From: Drosophila pseudoobscura
Taxonomy: Eukaryota; Arthropoda; Insecta; Diptera; Drosophilidae
Assembly: GCF_009870125.1 (NCBI RefSeq)
Contig: NC_046683.1
Coordinates: 53,273,869 to 53,337,868 of the forward strand
DNA: 64,000 nucleotides
Direction: 5' to 3'
Below the pieces are notes generated by a model, which had not been told where the DNA came from, did not search any database, and saw nothing but the letters and a program-made list of their open reading frames with translations. Position 1 is the stretch's first letter. Each line of letters opens with the position of its first letter. A program made the translations under genes and the position numbers. This document shows, in pieces, positions 1-13,265 of this stretch.

Positions 1-3000
1 TGCTGCTGCTGATGGTGCTGGCGGCGCAGCTTGTCGTCCTTGCGCACCAGATGATCGTTGATGACGATGCAGTCGTAAGGATCGGAGCTGGTTGACTTCA
101 GCTCGGCGTCAGACTCGTCGTCCTCGCTGGTGTAGTACTGCTTGAGGATGTCCTGGCGCTTCACCGTCTTCATCACCAGTCCGTGGCCGTGTCCATGTCC
201 GTGTCCACCCTTGCTGGGGCCTCCGTCGTGCTGCATGTCGTCGAAGAAGTTGTTCACGTCGCTCAACTTGAGCGTTCCGTGTTCATCGCTCTCGCCCTCG
301 TCGGTGGAGAGGGGGAACTGCTGTTGCTGGGAGGGCTTGGACCGGCTCAGGGTCTGCGTCTTGTGCTGCGGCGTCGAGGAGGACCCGGAGCCCTGCTTGT
401 CCAACTTACGGTGTGGCTGTGCCTGCTGATGTTGCTGCATCTGAGACTGGGACTGGGACTGGCCACGGCGCATTGTGCTCAGCCGCTCGCTCTCCGTGGG
501 CTCCTCGATGTCAATCTCAATGGTCTTCATGATCTTCATGCGCGACTTGGGGGTGTAGCTGCTCCTCTGCTGCAGCTGCTGCTGCTGTTGATGTTGCTGT
601 TGTTGTTGGTGGTGCTGCTGAGGGGGCTGACTCACGCCATAGATGTTCTCATCCTCATCGCCGTAGGCCTCCGTGCTGGTGAGGCTGTCCTTGCGTCCCC
701 GCTTCTCCTGCGACGAGCTGGAGTTGTGCGACTTGGTCAGCGTTCCATTCCCATTACCATTGCCATTGCCATTGCCACTGCCGTTTCCATTGACGTTGCG
801 ATCCTCGTCCGAGCGGCGTTCCGCCTCTTCGCGGTCCCGCATCTCCTCGAGATTGGGTGCTGCCACCAGGTCCCGGTGCTGCCACAGCGACATCCCAGCC
901 AGGATGTCCTCGCCACTGCGTCCTCCTCCGAACTTCCAGAACGACTTGGTCCGCTTCAGGCCCGCACTGGAGGCCTGCAGGATCTCGTCATCCGAGGCAA
1001 TCAGATCGTAGCGCATCTTGCCGGCTCCGACCCCGTTCTGGCGGCTCAGCCGGTGCATGCTCTTGTCGTCCATCTGGCTGTCCACGCTGTTGCGGAAGTT
1101 CCGGTTCAGGGTCCACGAGGCCACGTCCCGGGGCACCGTGTGCGTGTGCGAGTTGGTATCGGCTCGGCGCCTTTGGCCCGTCCGTCGTTTGTGGCGCGGA
1201 TGTGGGGATGTGTCGTTTGGGTGGGCGTGTGGTCGTGTGGTCGTGTGGGTGCGTGGGGTTAACACAGGGGATGACAAGAAAGGATAAGGATGGCGATACA
1301 TGAAATCAAAACAAGAGAGGTAAAGAAGCAAACGAAAAATAAATTAAATCGATCAAATCTAGCGCAAAAACTCAGGCATGGCATAGTACGTTTATATGCA
1401 TATGGGATGGAATCGAAGAATGGTTACGGATTAGTGACAACCAAGAAGAATGCCGGAATGCTGCGGGGCTTTTTGGAGAGCAAACAGGTGGAAAGATCTA
1501 GCTACCCTCTGTGGTGATGTGGGGCAAGATTTCTGCCCGCATTTGCTCTCCAAACAATATCGTTTCCACTTACCGAATGGGCACACGCTGCGTGGCGGTC
1601 TCCTCGTCCGAGTAGTCCACCTCCGGCTGCGGGGGAGGCTCATTAGCGAAGCCGCTGTCGTTGCTGCTGTGGAGCGAGGTCTTTGCCGCCACTCCAGACT
1701 TGCCCGATGGATGGCTCATGGAGCTCTGTGGGTAGAGGGGGAGAATATTAGCTAGAATCTTGGAGCATAGGTATCCCCATCCCCATCCGTACCTGGGCTC
1801 CGTTCAGGAGCTTCTGCTTGCGTCTCTCGACTGCGGCCGGAACTCCATTGGTGGCGCAGAAGCTCTGCGAGCTGTTCAGCATCCTCGAGGACTGGCTCTG
1901 CTGCCCGGTGGGCACTGGTGCCGGCAGTGTGGGCGGCGGGCCCGGACGTGGATTCGCCCCGGAGCCGGCGCGGTACTTCTTCTGCTGCTTGAGAGTGTCG
2001 CCGAACATGCGCGTGGGCGAGGACTCCTCGGCACTGTGGTTGCGTCTCCTCCTGTACGTGGCATCGTTGTCCATCAGCTCCAGCTGGGCCTCCGACATGT
2101 ACTGCTGCTGCTTCTGGTCGTGATAACTGCGCAGGGCACCTCCACCGGTACTACCACCGGCACCGGCACCGCCACCGCCACCTCCACCGGCTCCGGCCCC
2201 CATTCCGATCCCTGCTCCGTTGCGCTCGTAGCTCATGTGCATGTTCTCGTACCGCCTGCCGGTGGAGGGCACCACCTCGCCGGTATCAAGCGCGTTTGTG
2301 TAGGCCACCGGGAACCAGCCAAAGTGCTGGGTGCGGAGGTTCTCGCCGAACTGCCAGCCCTTGGCCTTGCCGCCCACCAATGCGATGCGGTCGCCCTCCT
2401 CGAAGGACAGCTGGTTCTCCCCGGAGGGCATGTAGGCGTAGAGGGCCTTGACCAGCGGACGCTGGTCCCCGCGCTGATCGTCGCTATGTGGCGCCAAGTG
2501 TTCCTCGATGATCTTGTGTTTGTTGCCTGCGCATCGAAGGGAGGAGAGGATCTTATACTGGTTAAGCAGCTAGCAGCTAGCATCTAGCATTATCCACTTA
2601 CCCGAGCCTAGGCCAGTGCCCACGAGGGCCAGATTGAAGTCGGACTTGGCGCGTGGCAGCGAGTTCTGGGCATAGTGCGATGACCCCACTCCGCCGATGT
2701 TCTCACGCTCGTGCAGGGTGCGCATATCCCCGTAGGGGGCGTCGATGCTCCGCGACTTTTTCAGCTGGGTGTGGACCTGGTCGTCGTCTCCGTCTTTGAT
2801 GCGCTCCTGGGGAATGGTTAACAGAGTTGTTAGCGCCCAATCGGTTGGGGCATGGAGCATCGAGCATTACTCACCAGGCGTCTCATGTTCGTGTTGTTGT
2901 TGTTGTTGTTGTTGCTGCTGCTGCTGTAGCCGCTCTCGTACGCGGACGGCGGAATGATCTCACGAGAAGCGGCAATTTCTTGCCAATTTTCGAAATTATT

Positions 3001-6000
3001 ATCAATTACCGTCTTCCCGGTGGTGTGATAGGCCATCCAGTGCTTGGCGATCGAGCACTGGCGCTCCAAGACGAACCCATAGCGACGTCGCTCCTGTGTC
3101 ATGGCCTGAACGGAAGTGGCAACGCAAGCAACGAAAGGGAATCAATCGTGAGGAGGAGGAACCACACACGCACAATGCACCGATTCGGCCAGAGCCAATG
3201 AACTTACATTCTTGTAGCTCTGATCGCAGAACACATCCAGCTTCTTCTTTTGGTCCTCCAGCACCTGCAGGCTCTGTGGGGAAATCCATTTGATTAGCCC
3301 GATCTTTTCGATCTGTTCGACCCCCCCATTTCGCTCGGACCACTCACCCTCAGCTCCTTCTCGGTGTTCTCGGGCGTGGCCTTCTTCTTGCGCTGCTTCT
3401 TCATGGTGGAGACGGCCTTCTGGTAGCTGTCCATGCGCACCTTGTGCTGCTGCATGAACTTCTTCTGCTCGTGCTGCACCACCTTTGTGTCCTTCTCCAG
3501 GTTTGTCTCCAATGGCACCAATAGATCCACATAGAAGGCTTTCAGCTGTAAGTATTTTCGGGTGAGTGTTGCAGGGCCCAAGCTCTCCTCCAGTCCAATC
3601 GATTGGTACTCACAATATTCATCTGCTGCTCCTGTATGTCCTTGTTGACGTTCACAACGCTCATCAAAGCCGAACCTAAAGGTGAGAACAGAACGCATAC
3701 ATCACTCGCTGTACCCATTGGGGGATTTCGGTTTGCTGGCGTGGAGTGGAGTGGAGTCTTACCAATATCGCCCGTTCCGCTCTGCTGGGCGTTCATTGCA
3801 ATCTTGGCCAATGCTTCATTGAATAGACGCGAGGCGGTTGCGGCACCTGTTGCATGAAATGGCACGGAATGCATTGCAAATTAGTTAACTGTATAGTGCA
3901 GACAATGGGCCTCCCCATCTGTCCCCCCCCCCCCCCCCCCCACCTCCCTTCGCTCCCCATCCGTCCTCTGTCCCCCGGTCGCTGGTGTGGTCAATTATGA
4001 TGCGATGCGAGAGTATTACTTACCATGCAACGCCTTGAGGTAGCTCTTGCCCGCCGCGATCAGCTGCCTGGCACCCGGATTGAATCTGTCGAGTATGTTC
4101 TGCAATGGAATGGAAGAGATCGATATAGTCGTTAGTTCGGGTGCAATACAATACAAGCTTGTGCTTACTTATCGCACAGATAATTAAATGTAATTTATGA
4201 GGCAGGCCAGGCCAGGCCAGCCCAGGCCAGGCCAGCATTCCCCCCCAAACATTTCAATTTCATTATGTCTTGGGCTTTGCTATACCGGGACCCAGGCAAA
4301 TCTCTGGTAATGGCTTTCCACGCTGTGCCGCGGGTAGTAAAAGTCTGTTGTATAAGTTGATTTGAGACAATGTTGTGTTGTGGTCAGAGCCAGAGCCAGA
4401 GCCAGAGACATCGTTAGTTCCGTGTAACTCCGCCACGCGGTTGTTGCTCAAAACAAAAAAAAAAAACACAGTCGCACTCGTAATGCTAATTGAACATTTA
4501 GCAATCTATCATCTACGACTATCAACAAGTATCTACGACTCTGGCGGTGAGTGTAAATGAAAGCGAGCTGTGGGCTAATGAATACCAATACAATCCAGCC
4601 ATAATTAAGATTCCAACTGACCAAAACCCCTATAACCCCCCTATACTGGGGACACTGTACTTTCCGCATTCTCTCTCAACGTTCAGAATCCCATTTGGAT
4701 CATCCATGTTATGCATTTCGATCTGCAATTTGGAAGTAGTCAAAATCGAGTTCCGCCAAAGATTTCCCACTTGGCGGAGTTTTTACCGAGTGCAGAGTCA
4801 TGTTTGGACCAGTTGTGCGCCAATTATGAACTGGAGTTCATTTCCAACTGGATTCCGGGTGTATTAAGCCCCCATTAGCTTATCGCATAGTCGAGTTGCA
4901 ACGTAACAATATGTAAGACGTGATCCCTAACCAGATTCTGTACCGGTTTATGCTTCATTCAATTTACATTCGGTGGTGCTTTAGACAGCCATCTTTTATG
5001 GATACCAGACTAGATAAGATTGAGAGTTTATTATCAAACTATCAACTAAATGGCATCCAGTTGAGTTCCAATGAGTTGAGTTCCAAACCATCCCAGAAAC
5101 ATTCAATTAAAGATTAAATGTCGAATCATTCAACATAAATCAAAATTCAAGATTTTCAATGTAATCAATCATTCCACTACCTCCCCCATAGCCAATGGGA
5201 ACCCCTTATAGAATTTATAATTCCTTTGGGGGAAATACTTAAGCCGCAGAATCATAAATCTATACGGACAATGAATCATTCGATCATCAGTAATCGGAAA
5301 ATGCAAAAATAATAAACAGCTAAGCGACAATTAATTAACAACTTTACAGATGAGAAAAGATTTGCATACAATGCGAGATCGAGATGCGGACTGGGACGGG
5401 GACTGGCAGGGGGACTGGCAATGGGTCTGGGACTGGGAGTGGGAGAGTTGAAAGGTGCATCTGGGATGACGTGAACCGTTTGTCATGTGTGACGTGACAT
5501 CATCGTAGAGCGAGTGCTGACACCATAAAGCGCCGTGACAATGAGCCACATTGGTCCTGGGCTTGGCCCCACAGTAAACACCGCCCGTGGATGTAGAAGA
5601 CAATGTCGAGCTCTTAGCACGCAAAGCCATACCCGAAAAACAAAACCAAAGTGGTCTCTGGCGACAAAGTGTTTTCATTGTCTGTGTCTCGGAACAAAGA
5701 GGCAGCTTTCGAAAAGGCAATCTTTAAACAGCGAGTTAGATACTCGCATAATTGATGGTTGGATTGTGTTCTTGTGATCACTGAGAAATTCTTTGGTGGT
5801 CAATCATTTCCGGCTGCCTGCCCAAAGCACTCACTGGGGCCGAGTGCGATTGGTCAGTGGCCGCCAGAAAACAATTAGCAGCAAAATGTCAAAAATAACA
5901 AAGTGCCAACAATAGATGTCCCTCTCTAGCTCTGGAACAGTTCGATCCGCTTGTGCTGGGGATATGACGCCCAGCCCAGAGAGAGGTATTTGCCCCAGCA

Positions 6001-7227
6001 ATTTATTAGCCGCAAATGTGGCATCAAGGCGTGGGAATGAATCGAGTCGACACGAGTCTGAAAAAGTCAGTTATTCAGATAGTTGAAAACTCAAAGACTC
6101 GAATACTCGAATACTCGTCCCCGAAGGTCGTCGCTGTTTAACGATTCAACTTGCCCGAGTTTGAGTGTTTGCTTTTATGATCTACTAGCCGGCTGATTTA
6201 TCTTTATCTTCCACTCAAAGACACAGACACAGATACAGATACAGATACAAAGCTGCACAGTTTGCATTCCCCGAACGCGATGTGTGTGCCCTTCTCAAGT
6301 GCACTCGTGCCGATTGACCTCACTGCAATTACATTTAATATAGATACAGATACTCGCACACTCGCACACTCGTGCCTTAATCACTTCGAAGATACACATG
6401 AACAAATGTACATGGCCGCAGACCTCTGGGGGGATCAGCAGTTATGGGTTTATCAATGTTAATTGTTTGCTTCGCTGGGGCCCAACTCATTTGCGGTTGC
6501 TGCAATCAACGTTTGGGTCACTGGAGCTATCAAAACACCCAACGACTGTGATCCACCACGGGATCTGTGAATTGATTATACCCTTGATATAATGATATAG
6601 CAATGAAAACACTAAACACTCTAAGACTCTGAACAAATATTGTTGAGTAAACGTTTAGGCACTCATTTGGAGTTGATATCTCAAGAGGTTGGCTATATAT
6701 ATTGATTTGTACACATTTGACTATACGGAACTGATGGTTCACAGACTGATGCCTCATAGGAGGACCTTATGGCTCCCCCTGCCAGCGTTCCTCCGTCCAC
6801 AGCGTGTCCCCCTAGGATCCCCTGTGATCTTATCTGGACGTGTAATTGCCTTAACTGTTTAACAAATTCCCGGTCGTTCGATTCGGCAATTAACCAGATA
6901 GTCGTATCCCCCACTGGATAGCCACCCACTCCCCCAATCTGCGGGGCAATTAGAAATGCGGCTTGCTGACGCAACCGCTTATCACGCCCGCAAATCTCCA
7001 CAGCAACAGCCGCACTTAACCCAAAATTAATTGAGGTAGTCTTGCCCATTTCCCATTACCCATTGCCTCCGCCCAGCGGCCAGATCCCAGCCCGGCCAGG
7101 TCTGAATCTAAGCCAAGACCCGACCCAAGAGTGGGGTGGCTTTGCCTCTAATCGTCGCTTAACATAAATCGCCAGCCAGCGAGCGCCACATATGTAATTT
7201 TTTTAATTAAAACAGAGCCACTAACCC

Positions 7228-7263
<36 letters not shown>

Positions 7264-10200
7264 CCCCGCTTAGGCAGGCAACGAGGCGGAATTGTGGAAG
7301 GGTAGGAAGGGTACGAACGGTACGAGGCGAAGGAGAGCCACATTCAGGTTAGGCCATAATTCAGCGACGCCGGCCAGCGACACACCCACCTCCGAGGCAT
7401 GCGAGAATGCAGCCACAAAGCAACATCACCAACAACAGCCAAGGAAGACTCTTTCGGCAGTGGCCGAGGCGTTGGATACCCTTACAACTATGTACACACA
7501 TATATTATATATCGTACGAAATAAATAGTAATAAGATCCCTATACTGTGTGACCAGTTTCTGCCTAAAAGTATGGTTTGCATCGAAATGCATTTCAGATT
7601 CCTCCTATTCCAAACTGAACACAAATCCTAATGTTTAAGTAAATAAATACAATTTTACATCGAAAAAAACACCTATTTGTTGTATTACTAGAGGGTAAAC
7701 TCTTGGAGAAATTCAAATGGGGAACCGGAATGTTCTTCATTGATGTTTCGGAAGAAACCTGAGAGGCGGTGCCAAAGATACCGAGTATATTCGGCACTCC
7801 AATAGGTATGCGATCATGTGGAATGTGCTTCCCTTGCCGCATTGTAGGCAAACATTTGGTACGAGTCGCAAATACCCTCAAAAAAGGGTAGGCCAACGAG
7901 CAACAACCGTAAGCCGCAATTATGCCAATTAGAAAACAACAAATGCAAAAAGCAACACGCAACAGGTATTCCAACAACAGCAACAACAACAACAGAAACA
8001 ACAAACGCGAAAAATTCCAACAACAACAACAACAAAAAAGGCCAACTGTTGACAAAACTTCAACTTGGAAGGCGTCAGGCCGCAACCAGTCACGCCCACA
8101 CAACTAGTGGCAGAGAGGAGTGGCACTGTGGTGGCACTCAGCCGAGGAGTGGCTGCGGCTGCGGCTGTGGCTAACCCTCTCCGTGCCACAGATCCCCCTC
8201 CCGTCCCCCCCTCCGGCACTGCGGGCAAAACTCCTCTCCTCGCTCCACAGATAATGAGCGCCAAGTGCGTGAAAAATGCTAAACGCAACGTAATTCTCGG
8301 TTGCGTGACTTTTTCCCAGGCCTTGGGGAAAAGCAGCAATAAAATTATATTTCTGCCAGGGACCAGATGTCCCTGGGGGATTAAAAACAGAACGCAAGGG
8401 GCAGGATCCCACACGGGGTCCCATGAAATCCTAGGGCAGAGCCCAAAGGAAAGAAATCTTATAACCGAGTTTTAATTTAATTTTAATCTCGAAACTTCCC
8501 TAGCCCATCCTCCTGTCGGCTGGGGTATAAGCAAAACGATCCAAAGTATGATTGGTAGGGCTTCTCTCGGCCGAGTCGGACGTTAACCCAGTTCCATTTG
8601 CCATGGTCATACCCATCCCGGCGCCGGTGCCGATGCCGATGCCGGTGCCGGTGACTAGGCCCATGCTCTGTTAGCCATTTACATTCCCATTCCCATTCTT
8701 CTGGAGGGGCCCAACGGCAACGCCAGCCCAGGCGATGTGACATCGTTCCAAGCGGCGGCCTCTCTAATGCAGCAGCAGCAGCAGCCTTAGAAATGCCTCA
8801 GACATGGCAATCATGGGTACTGTCCGCTGTCGGCTGTCCAGTGCCTGTTCCCAGCTCCAGTACCCAGTCCCCAGACCCAAATACCCTGGCATTAGGCACC
8901 GTCGCGTCGTTGTCGCTGTCGTCGTCGTCAGTGGCTGCAATTTTAATTTATTTTCATTGCCTGTCCCTCTCGTTCACTGGTTGATTTTTTGTTGCAGTTT
9001 CAGCACACTACGGACACCTCCGTCCCATCCCACAGAGTGCCCGGGTGCTGGGTGTTGGGTGCCGGGTGCCGGGTGCCTGCTCTTGCGGGGCTTCGCCTCC
9101 TTCAGCGCCTTCGGGCAGGTTGGCCTTTGTGTGGTCACCCGAACGTCACTCCGATCTGATCACTGGCGGCAGGCTGCTCCCGGCTTTAGGCCCCAGGCCT
9201 TAGCTTCAGCTTCAGCTTCAGCTTCGATTTATGTGCCGGAGAATGTGCCATAAATCTAAGCGAATGACAAACAATTCGGAGTCATTCATCGCCACCGCAT
9301 GGCCTGGCCTGGCATGGCTTGGCATGGCAGCTGTTTGAATGAAATGCGTTTCTGAACATCGACTTGACGGCACAGCTTGGCTGCGGTTTTGCACCACTCA
9401 AAAAAAGATATTCACTCAGTAGAAGACAGTCATACTCTTGCGGGAGACACTCATATGTCTTAATATTTATTTCTCTAATTAATTTCTATGCAAGTTTCCA
9501 TAGAATGTATGTCCCACCCGATCTCGGATCCCTCTCCTCCCTGACGCTTGTAGGACGTTAAATGTAAAAATGGAAAGTGAAAGCGAATATTGTTATAAAA
9601 TCAAGGGTACTGGTACTGTACATCTCTCCACATAATTTACTTGTTGGCAACTGGAGATTTATGTTTAAGCGGAGTGAAAGATTTATGAGCGTACAATTTT
9701 CGTAAATTGCAATAAATCTTTTGGTAAAATTATGAAAAGGTAAAATGGGATTTATATAATTTATTTATAAGTTATATTTGATCAAAAAAAACTGTGTTGT
9801 TTATGGCAAACGAGGCTCTCGTTCCCCTTTGTAGAATGCTGGAGCCCAGATCCAGATCCAGATAAAACCGAATCCAATTAATTAGCTAAATCTCGGAAAT
9901 TTCGCAGACTCATTGGCAGGCCCGCACTCCTCCGAGGAACACCCTGAGTGTACCCTGCAGCCGTTGAGTGTGCGAATTTTTAGAAAGGCCACCGGCCACC
10001 GCTCGACTGCAAATAAAGATATGCCAGAAAACGGACCGCACATGGGCTTAGAATGGAATAGAAAATAAACAAGCGAACCGAACGAGATATCGCATTAATT
10101 AAAACCCGTTTAAGAGCGGCGAGAGGCCGAACCCAGAAGTGAATTCACAGACACAGTTCCCATACCGAAAGACGCAAATGGCAGACAATCTATTGAGCCG

Positions 10201-12318
10201 CGAGAGAAGGCAAGCTAAGTATAAGATAATACCATAGGTAATATATGAAAAACCATAGCCATATAATGCCATAATAGATCGATGGACCGACGGCAGACAA
10301 TTGCGAATAAATCACTTGGAATTAAGTCATAATCATGTTGATGTTAGAGGAAGTCACTTCCCTGCTGTTGGCTGGGATGTTGATTGATGCTCTCGCGGCA
10401 ATTCAGATTCAGATTCCGATTTTTCCCGGCAAGTCGCGGGCAAGTTCGTTTCCTGAGTCTTTCGTTTGTCGAGTGGCGCAACGGCAACCCACTAATTAAA
10501 TGAGTCCGCAGCCACAGTCCACATATTTATTCGATTTTCTTCGCCTGCGACTGTCACAAATAAACAATAACAGTGTTGAAAAAAATTTAAAAAAAAAGCA
10601 CCAGCGCGCAGTGCAAAAAATGCAAATGGCGGCCGAGAAAATGCAGCCATGTGCAACGTGCGACGAACGACGTGCGACGTGCAACGCGGCAGGGAAGCAA
10701 CCCGAAAACAAAATTTCCGCAATTTTCCAGCTGCCTGGCAAACAGCAAGACCGCAAAGCCGCGGCGGCGTCAGCAAGTTTTCCAAAGAAAAACTGCAAGT
10801 TACATAATGAAATGGATGCGCGAAAAATGTGCAATGCCTCTGCCACAGCGTGGCCCCGGTGCCGTGCCCCAGGCAGATGCAACTGCAACACGGCACACAA
10901 AAAGAAGCCGAAACTTGCCAAACTCCCAAGGCGGAGTCGATGGCTTCCCCTCTCCTACTTCTCTCTCCCTGCCTCTCTCTCTCACTGCCGCTGTCGTCAC
11001 TCGAGTCGGGGGGCCGATGGGGTCGCAGTCAAACAAACAAACAAACAAACAAACAAATCAAATCAAATCAAATCTCCAATTGAACTTGTTTGTTCGGATC
11101 GGATCGGATCGGATTGGTTACGATACGTATCATATGGCCAGAAAAGTATGCCAAAAAACTGAACAACACAGCCGCCTTGTGTCGTGACCAAATTGGGATA
11201 TTTACACAGCAGCCACCAGCCAACAGGCCCACAAGAAATTCACTTTCAAATGTCTTTTAGCCTTTTTAAATCTTAAGACATTTTCTGGTTTCTTGTTAAT
11301 ATTTATATGGATTTTTTTGGCTTGAGGGTATTTTGAATTTCAGATTTTGTTTGCTACCAACTAAAGGCACGCCATTCCAATGGCCTTTTGACTGTGTTAT
11401 GGCGTCAGGAGGGGGCTACAAATTCTTGAGGATAATATATATCATATATATAATATAAGAATAAACAAATTTAAAGATAGAAAATAAAAGACACAGTGAA
11501 AAGCCATTTGCTGGGTTTGGCCATGTTTCTTCTCCATCGAATCAATCGAAGGCGTTCAAATACGTTTTCTTAAGATTTTCACAATATTCGCTGTATTTTA
11601 TTTAAATGCAAAAACCATTAAAGTCGTGGCACTATAACACTTCGGTGGGGTGTACTACTCCCCCATGCCGAGGTCGTAAAAGTCCAAAACATAAGAGTAC
11701 ATAAACATAGGTCGAAGGCAATTAAAATCGATGACCTCCATCGCCAGGGCAGCGATTTTTTTGTGAACTTTTAGGGGTATGATGATATGATGGTATGATG
11801 GTATGCCATTTTTGTAGATTATCTTTTTTGTGGCTTTCGTTTTGGGGCGATCGCGTGTGGCGATTAAATTAGCTTACAAAGAAAACGTTTATCGTTATAA
11901 ATTGTTTTCCGAAAGGGTAAACATCGTTATGAGCGTAACAGTAAATTGGTGGCAAATGGCTAATTAAAATGGCCTTCATGCAACAGCACCGTTAGACCGT
12001 TTAGCTGTCTGTCAGCGGGGTTATATAAGACGTTTTTAGCCCAACCTTCGAGCTCCCCGAACTAATGACAGCCCAAGGAAAGAGCTGGAATTCTGACAAT
12101 TTACAGTAGCGACAGATCTTTGGGGAGGTTGCGGAATCTGTCCGACTCCCCTCTCTATTTGTCTCTCACAGAGTGGCTTAGCAGCAAGGGGTCTCTCTCT
12201 CTCTCTCTCTCTCTCTCTAGTACCCTTTATGTGTCTGATCTCTGGAAAAAAAAGCACAGAAAATCAAGCTTACCCTATAAACGCCATCCACCAGTTTTGT
12301 AACTTCTTCGGCCTCCAT
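1..12318 (-). CDS. IRSp53: IRSp53 (BAIAP2-family I-BAR and SH3 adaptor), 3' end beyond window
   Basis: I-BAR adaptor that bends plasma membrane and links Rho-family GTPases to actin regulators in protrusions. Coding exons read right to left: 12318-12274, 4099-4024, 3846-3763, 3675-3614, 3545-3348, 3273-3208, 3105-2875, 2806-2602, 2526-1793, 1725-1574 and 1170 to the window edge. All joins keep frame and have GT-AG borders. The first exon supplies 15 residues ending DGVYR, followed by NILDRFNPGARQL, a classic IMD opening. The IMD/I-BAR helices cover about residues 1-240, including a Lys-rich KKQRKKK patch. The SH3 domain is at about 346-405 (ALYAYMP, FGWFPVAY). The tail is long and disordered, with Gly, polyQ and Asn-Gly runs and an alternating Gly-His tract near the left edge. 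About 1,007 residues are in the window; the stop is outside it. The acceptor at 1171-1172 has a weak pyrimidine tract and is the least certain border. An alternative far-upstream promoter is possible at 29710. Confidence 0.93.
1472..1554. repeat. 13-bp inverted repeat in an IRSp53 intron
   Basis: Arm 1 is 1472-1484 and arm 2 is 542-554 of the same kilobase (1542-1554). They are perfect reverse complements (core TTGGAGAGCAAA) separated by 57 nt. The repeat lies in the 403-nt intron between the last two exons seen, so the pre-mRNA could fold here. No function is known to me. Confidence 0.6.
3923..3941. repeat. poly-C tract in an IRSp53 intron
   Basis: Uninterrupted run of about 19 C between the 3763-3846 and 4024-4099 exons. 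The exact length is prone to sequencing error. Confidence 0.85.
7230..7260. repeat. (CT)n microsatellite
   Basis: About 15 CT units inside IRSp53 intron 1. Confidence 0.95.
11029..11056. repeat. (AAAC)n microsatellite
   Basis: Six or more ACAA/AAAC units in IRSp53 intron 1, followed by short AAATC repeats and GGATC repeats up to about 11112. Confidence 0.9.
12192..12219. repeat. (TC)n microsatellite
   Basis: About 14 TC units, 55 nt downstream (on the minus strand) of the first IRSp53 coding exon, so close to the intron 1 donor. Confidence 0.93.
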
Positions 12319-13265
12319 TGTGGCTGGTCTCCAATGCCGGTTCGGTTCCTATCGATCAATGAACGAGACGCGAAGTGCTTGTGGCAGTGGCAGTGTGGCT
12401 CCAAGTAGCTAAATAACTCGGCTACTGATGGATCGAACCGAAGGTGGCGGCAACAACAAAAAAAAACAACAAAACAACAAAAAAAACAAAGGCCCGAAAA
12501 TCACTTGCAGCTTGAATTCACTTTCAACTGCAGCGCCCGAATGGTAGGAGCCACGGATTCCGATTCGGATTCGGATTCGAATTCGGGTTCAGACTCAGTT
12601 TCGGACACGGGCTGCACTCGATTTTCACTTTCTAAATGTGGCACAGACGGAGCAGCGGCGGAGTCGACCCAAAAGTGGAAAGACGTTGAACCGGGCCAAC
12701 TCAAACTCAAACTCGAATTTGGAGTAAACTTGTAACTTTGACTTTCGTTGCAGAATCTTGGAAATCTCGTTTCTGCCGCAGACTGGCGGGTACTGTCGTG
12801 ACTTTCTTTTTGGCGGGTAGACCCAAAGCTCGGATCGAGACCACGTAACGCCGCGCACCAGGTAAATGAAATGCCAGCACGCCGAGAGCGGGCCAACCGA
12901 TTGAGCTGCTTGCAGTCGGCTTTCTGTCTCTGCTTCTGCTTTTGCTTCTGGCCAACTGTTGACTTCTGGAGCGGGTTTCCGGCGAGGTCTTCGAGTCGTG
13001 TTTCTTGGCCGCTTTTATGCGATGATGTTTGCACGGCCTGTTATCACCAATTTCCACCGGTGTTACACGTGATTCGGTTATTTGTGGATCTGAAAAGAGA
13101 GAATCAGAATGGTTACTTTACTTTATTGACGTGCAAAGCAACAGCTCAGAGAAATACCCCAATATTCGAGGGGTGCTGTTGCCCTTGGCAGCACACCCAT
13201 TGTTTGGTCGATATTCGCTGGGGATTTTCTCGCTTAACTTGCGACTTTCCTGAACTGCACCAGAA
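12319..13265. promoter_or_regulatory. divergent intergenic region between IRSp53 (minus) and the 13266 gene (plus)
   Basis: Holds the IRSp53 5' leader on the minus strand and the promoter of the plus-strand gene. A TCAGT-type initiator is visible on the minus strand near 12432 (ATCCATCAGTAGCC), without a clear TATA box. The block 12555-12600 is a tandem GATTCG-type hexamer repeat. No open frame here looks coding. Confidence 0.4.

Larger units (their letters stand above)
4100..12273 (-). other. IRSp53: IRSp53 first coding intron (8.2 kb)
   Basis: Intron between the exon encoding residues 1-15 and the exon encoding NILDRFNPG. Donor is at 12273-12272 (GTAAGC on the minus strand) and acceptor at 4101-4100. 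It contains a GGCCA-rich repeat (about 4200-4235), a CT run (7230-7260), an AAAC run (11029-11056) and a second CT run (12192-12219). Open frames around 10500-11160 occur on both strands and in several frames, look random and are not called. No coding gene is recognised. Long first introns in flies often carry enhancers; that is inference only. Confidence 0.8.

Noticed and set aside
183-1262. 359-codon open frame on the plus strand
   Set aside because: It is antisense to the IRSp53 3'-most exon in the window. The minus frame gives Gln/Asn/Ser-rich fly-type sequence continuous with the IMD-SH3 protein.
1760-2587. 275-codon plus-strand frame
   Set aside because: Shadow of the IRSp53 SH3 exon on the other strand; no domain.
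10500-11187. Overlapping frames of 220 and 178 codons (plus) and 145 and 141 codons (minus)
   Set aside because: Open on both strands and in several frames at once, low-complexity composition, no splice context; a stop-poor intron segment.
12018-12060. TATATAAG on the plus strand in IRSp53 intron 1
   Set aside because: No initiator at the right spacing and no plus-strand exon downstream before the 13266 gene.
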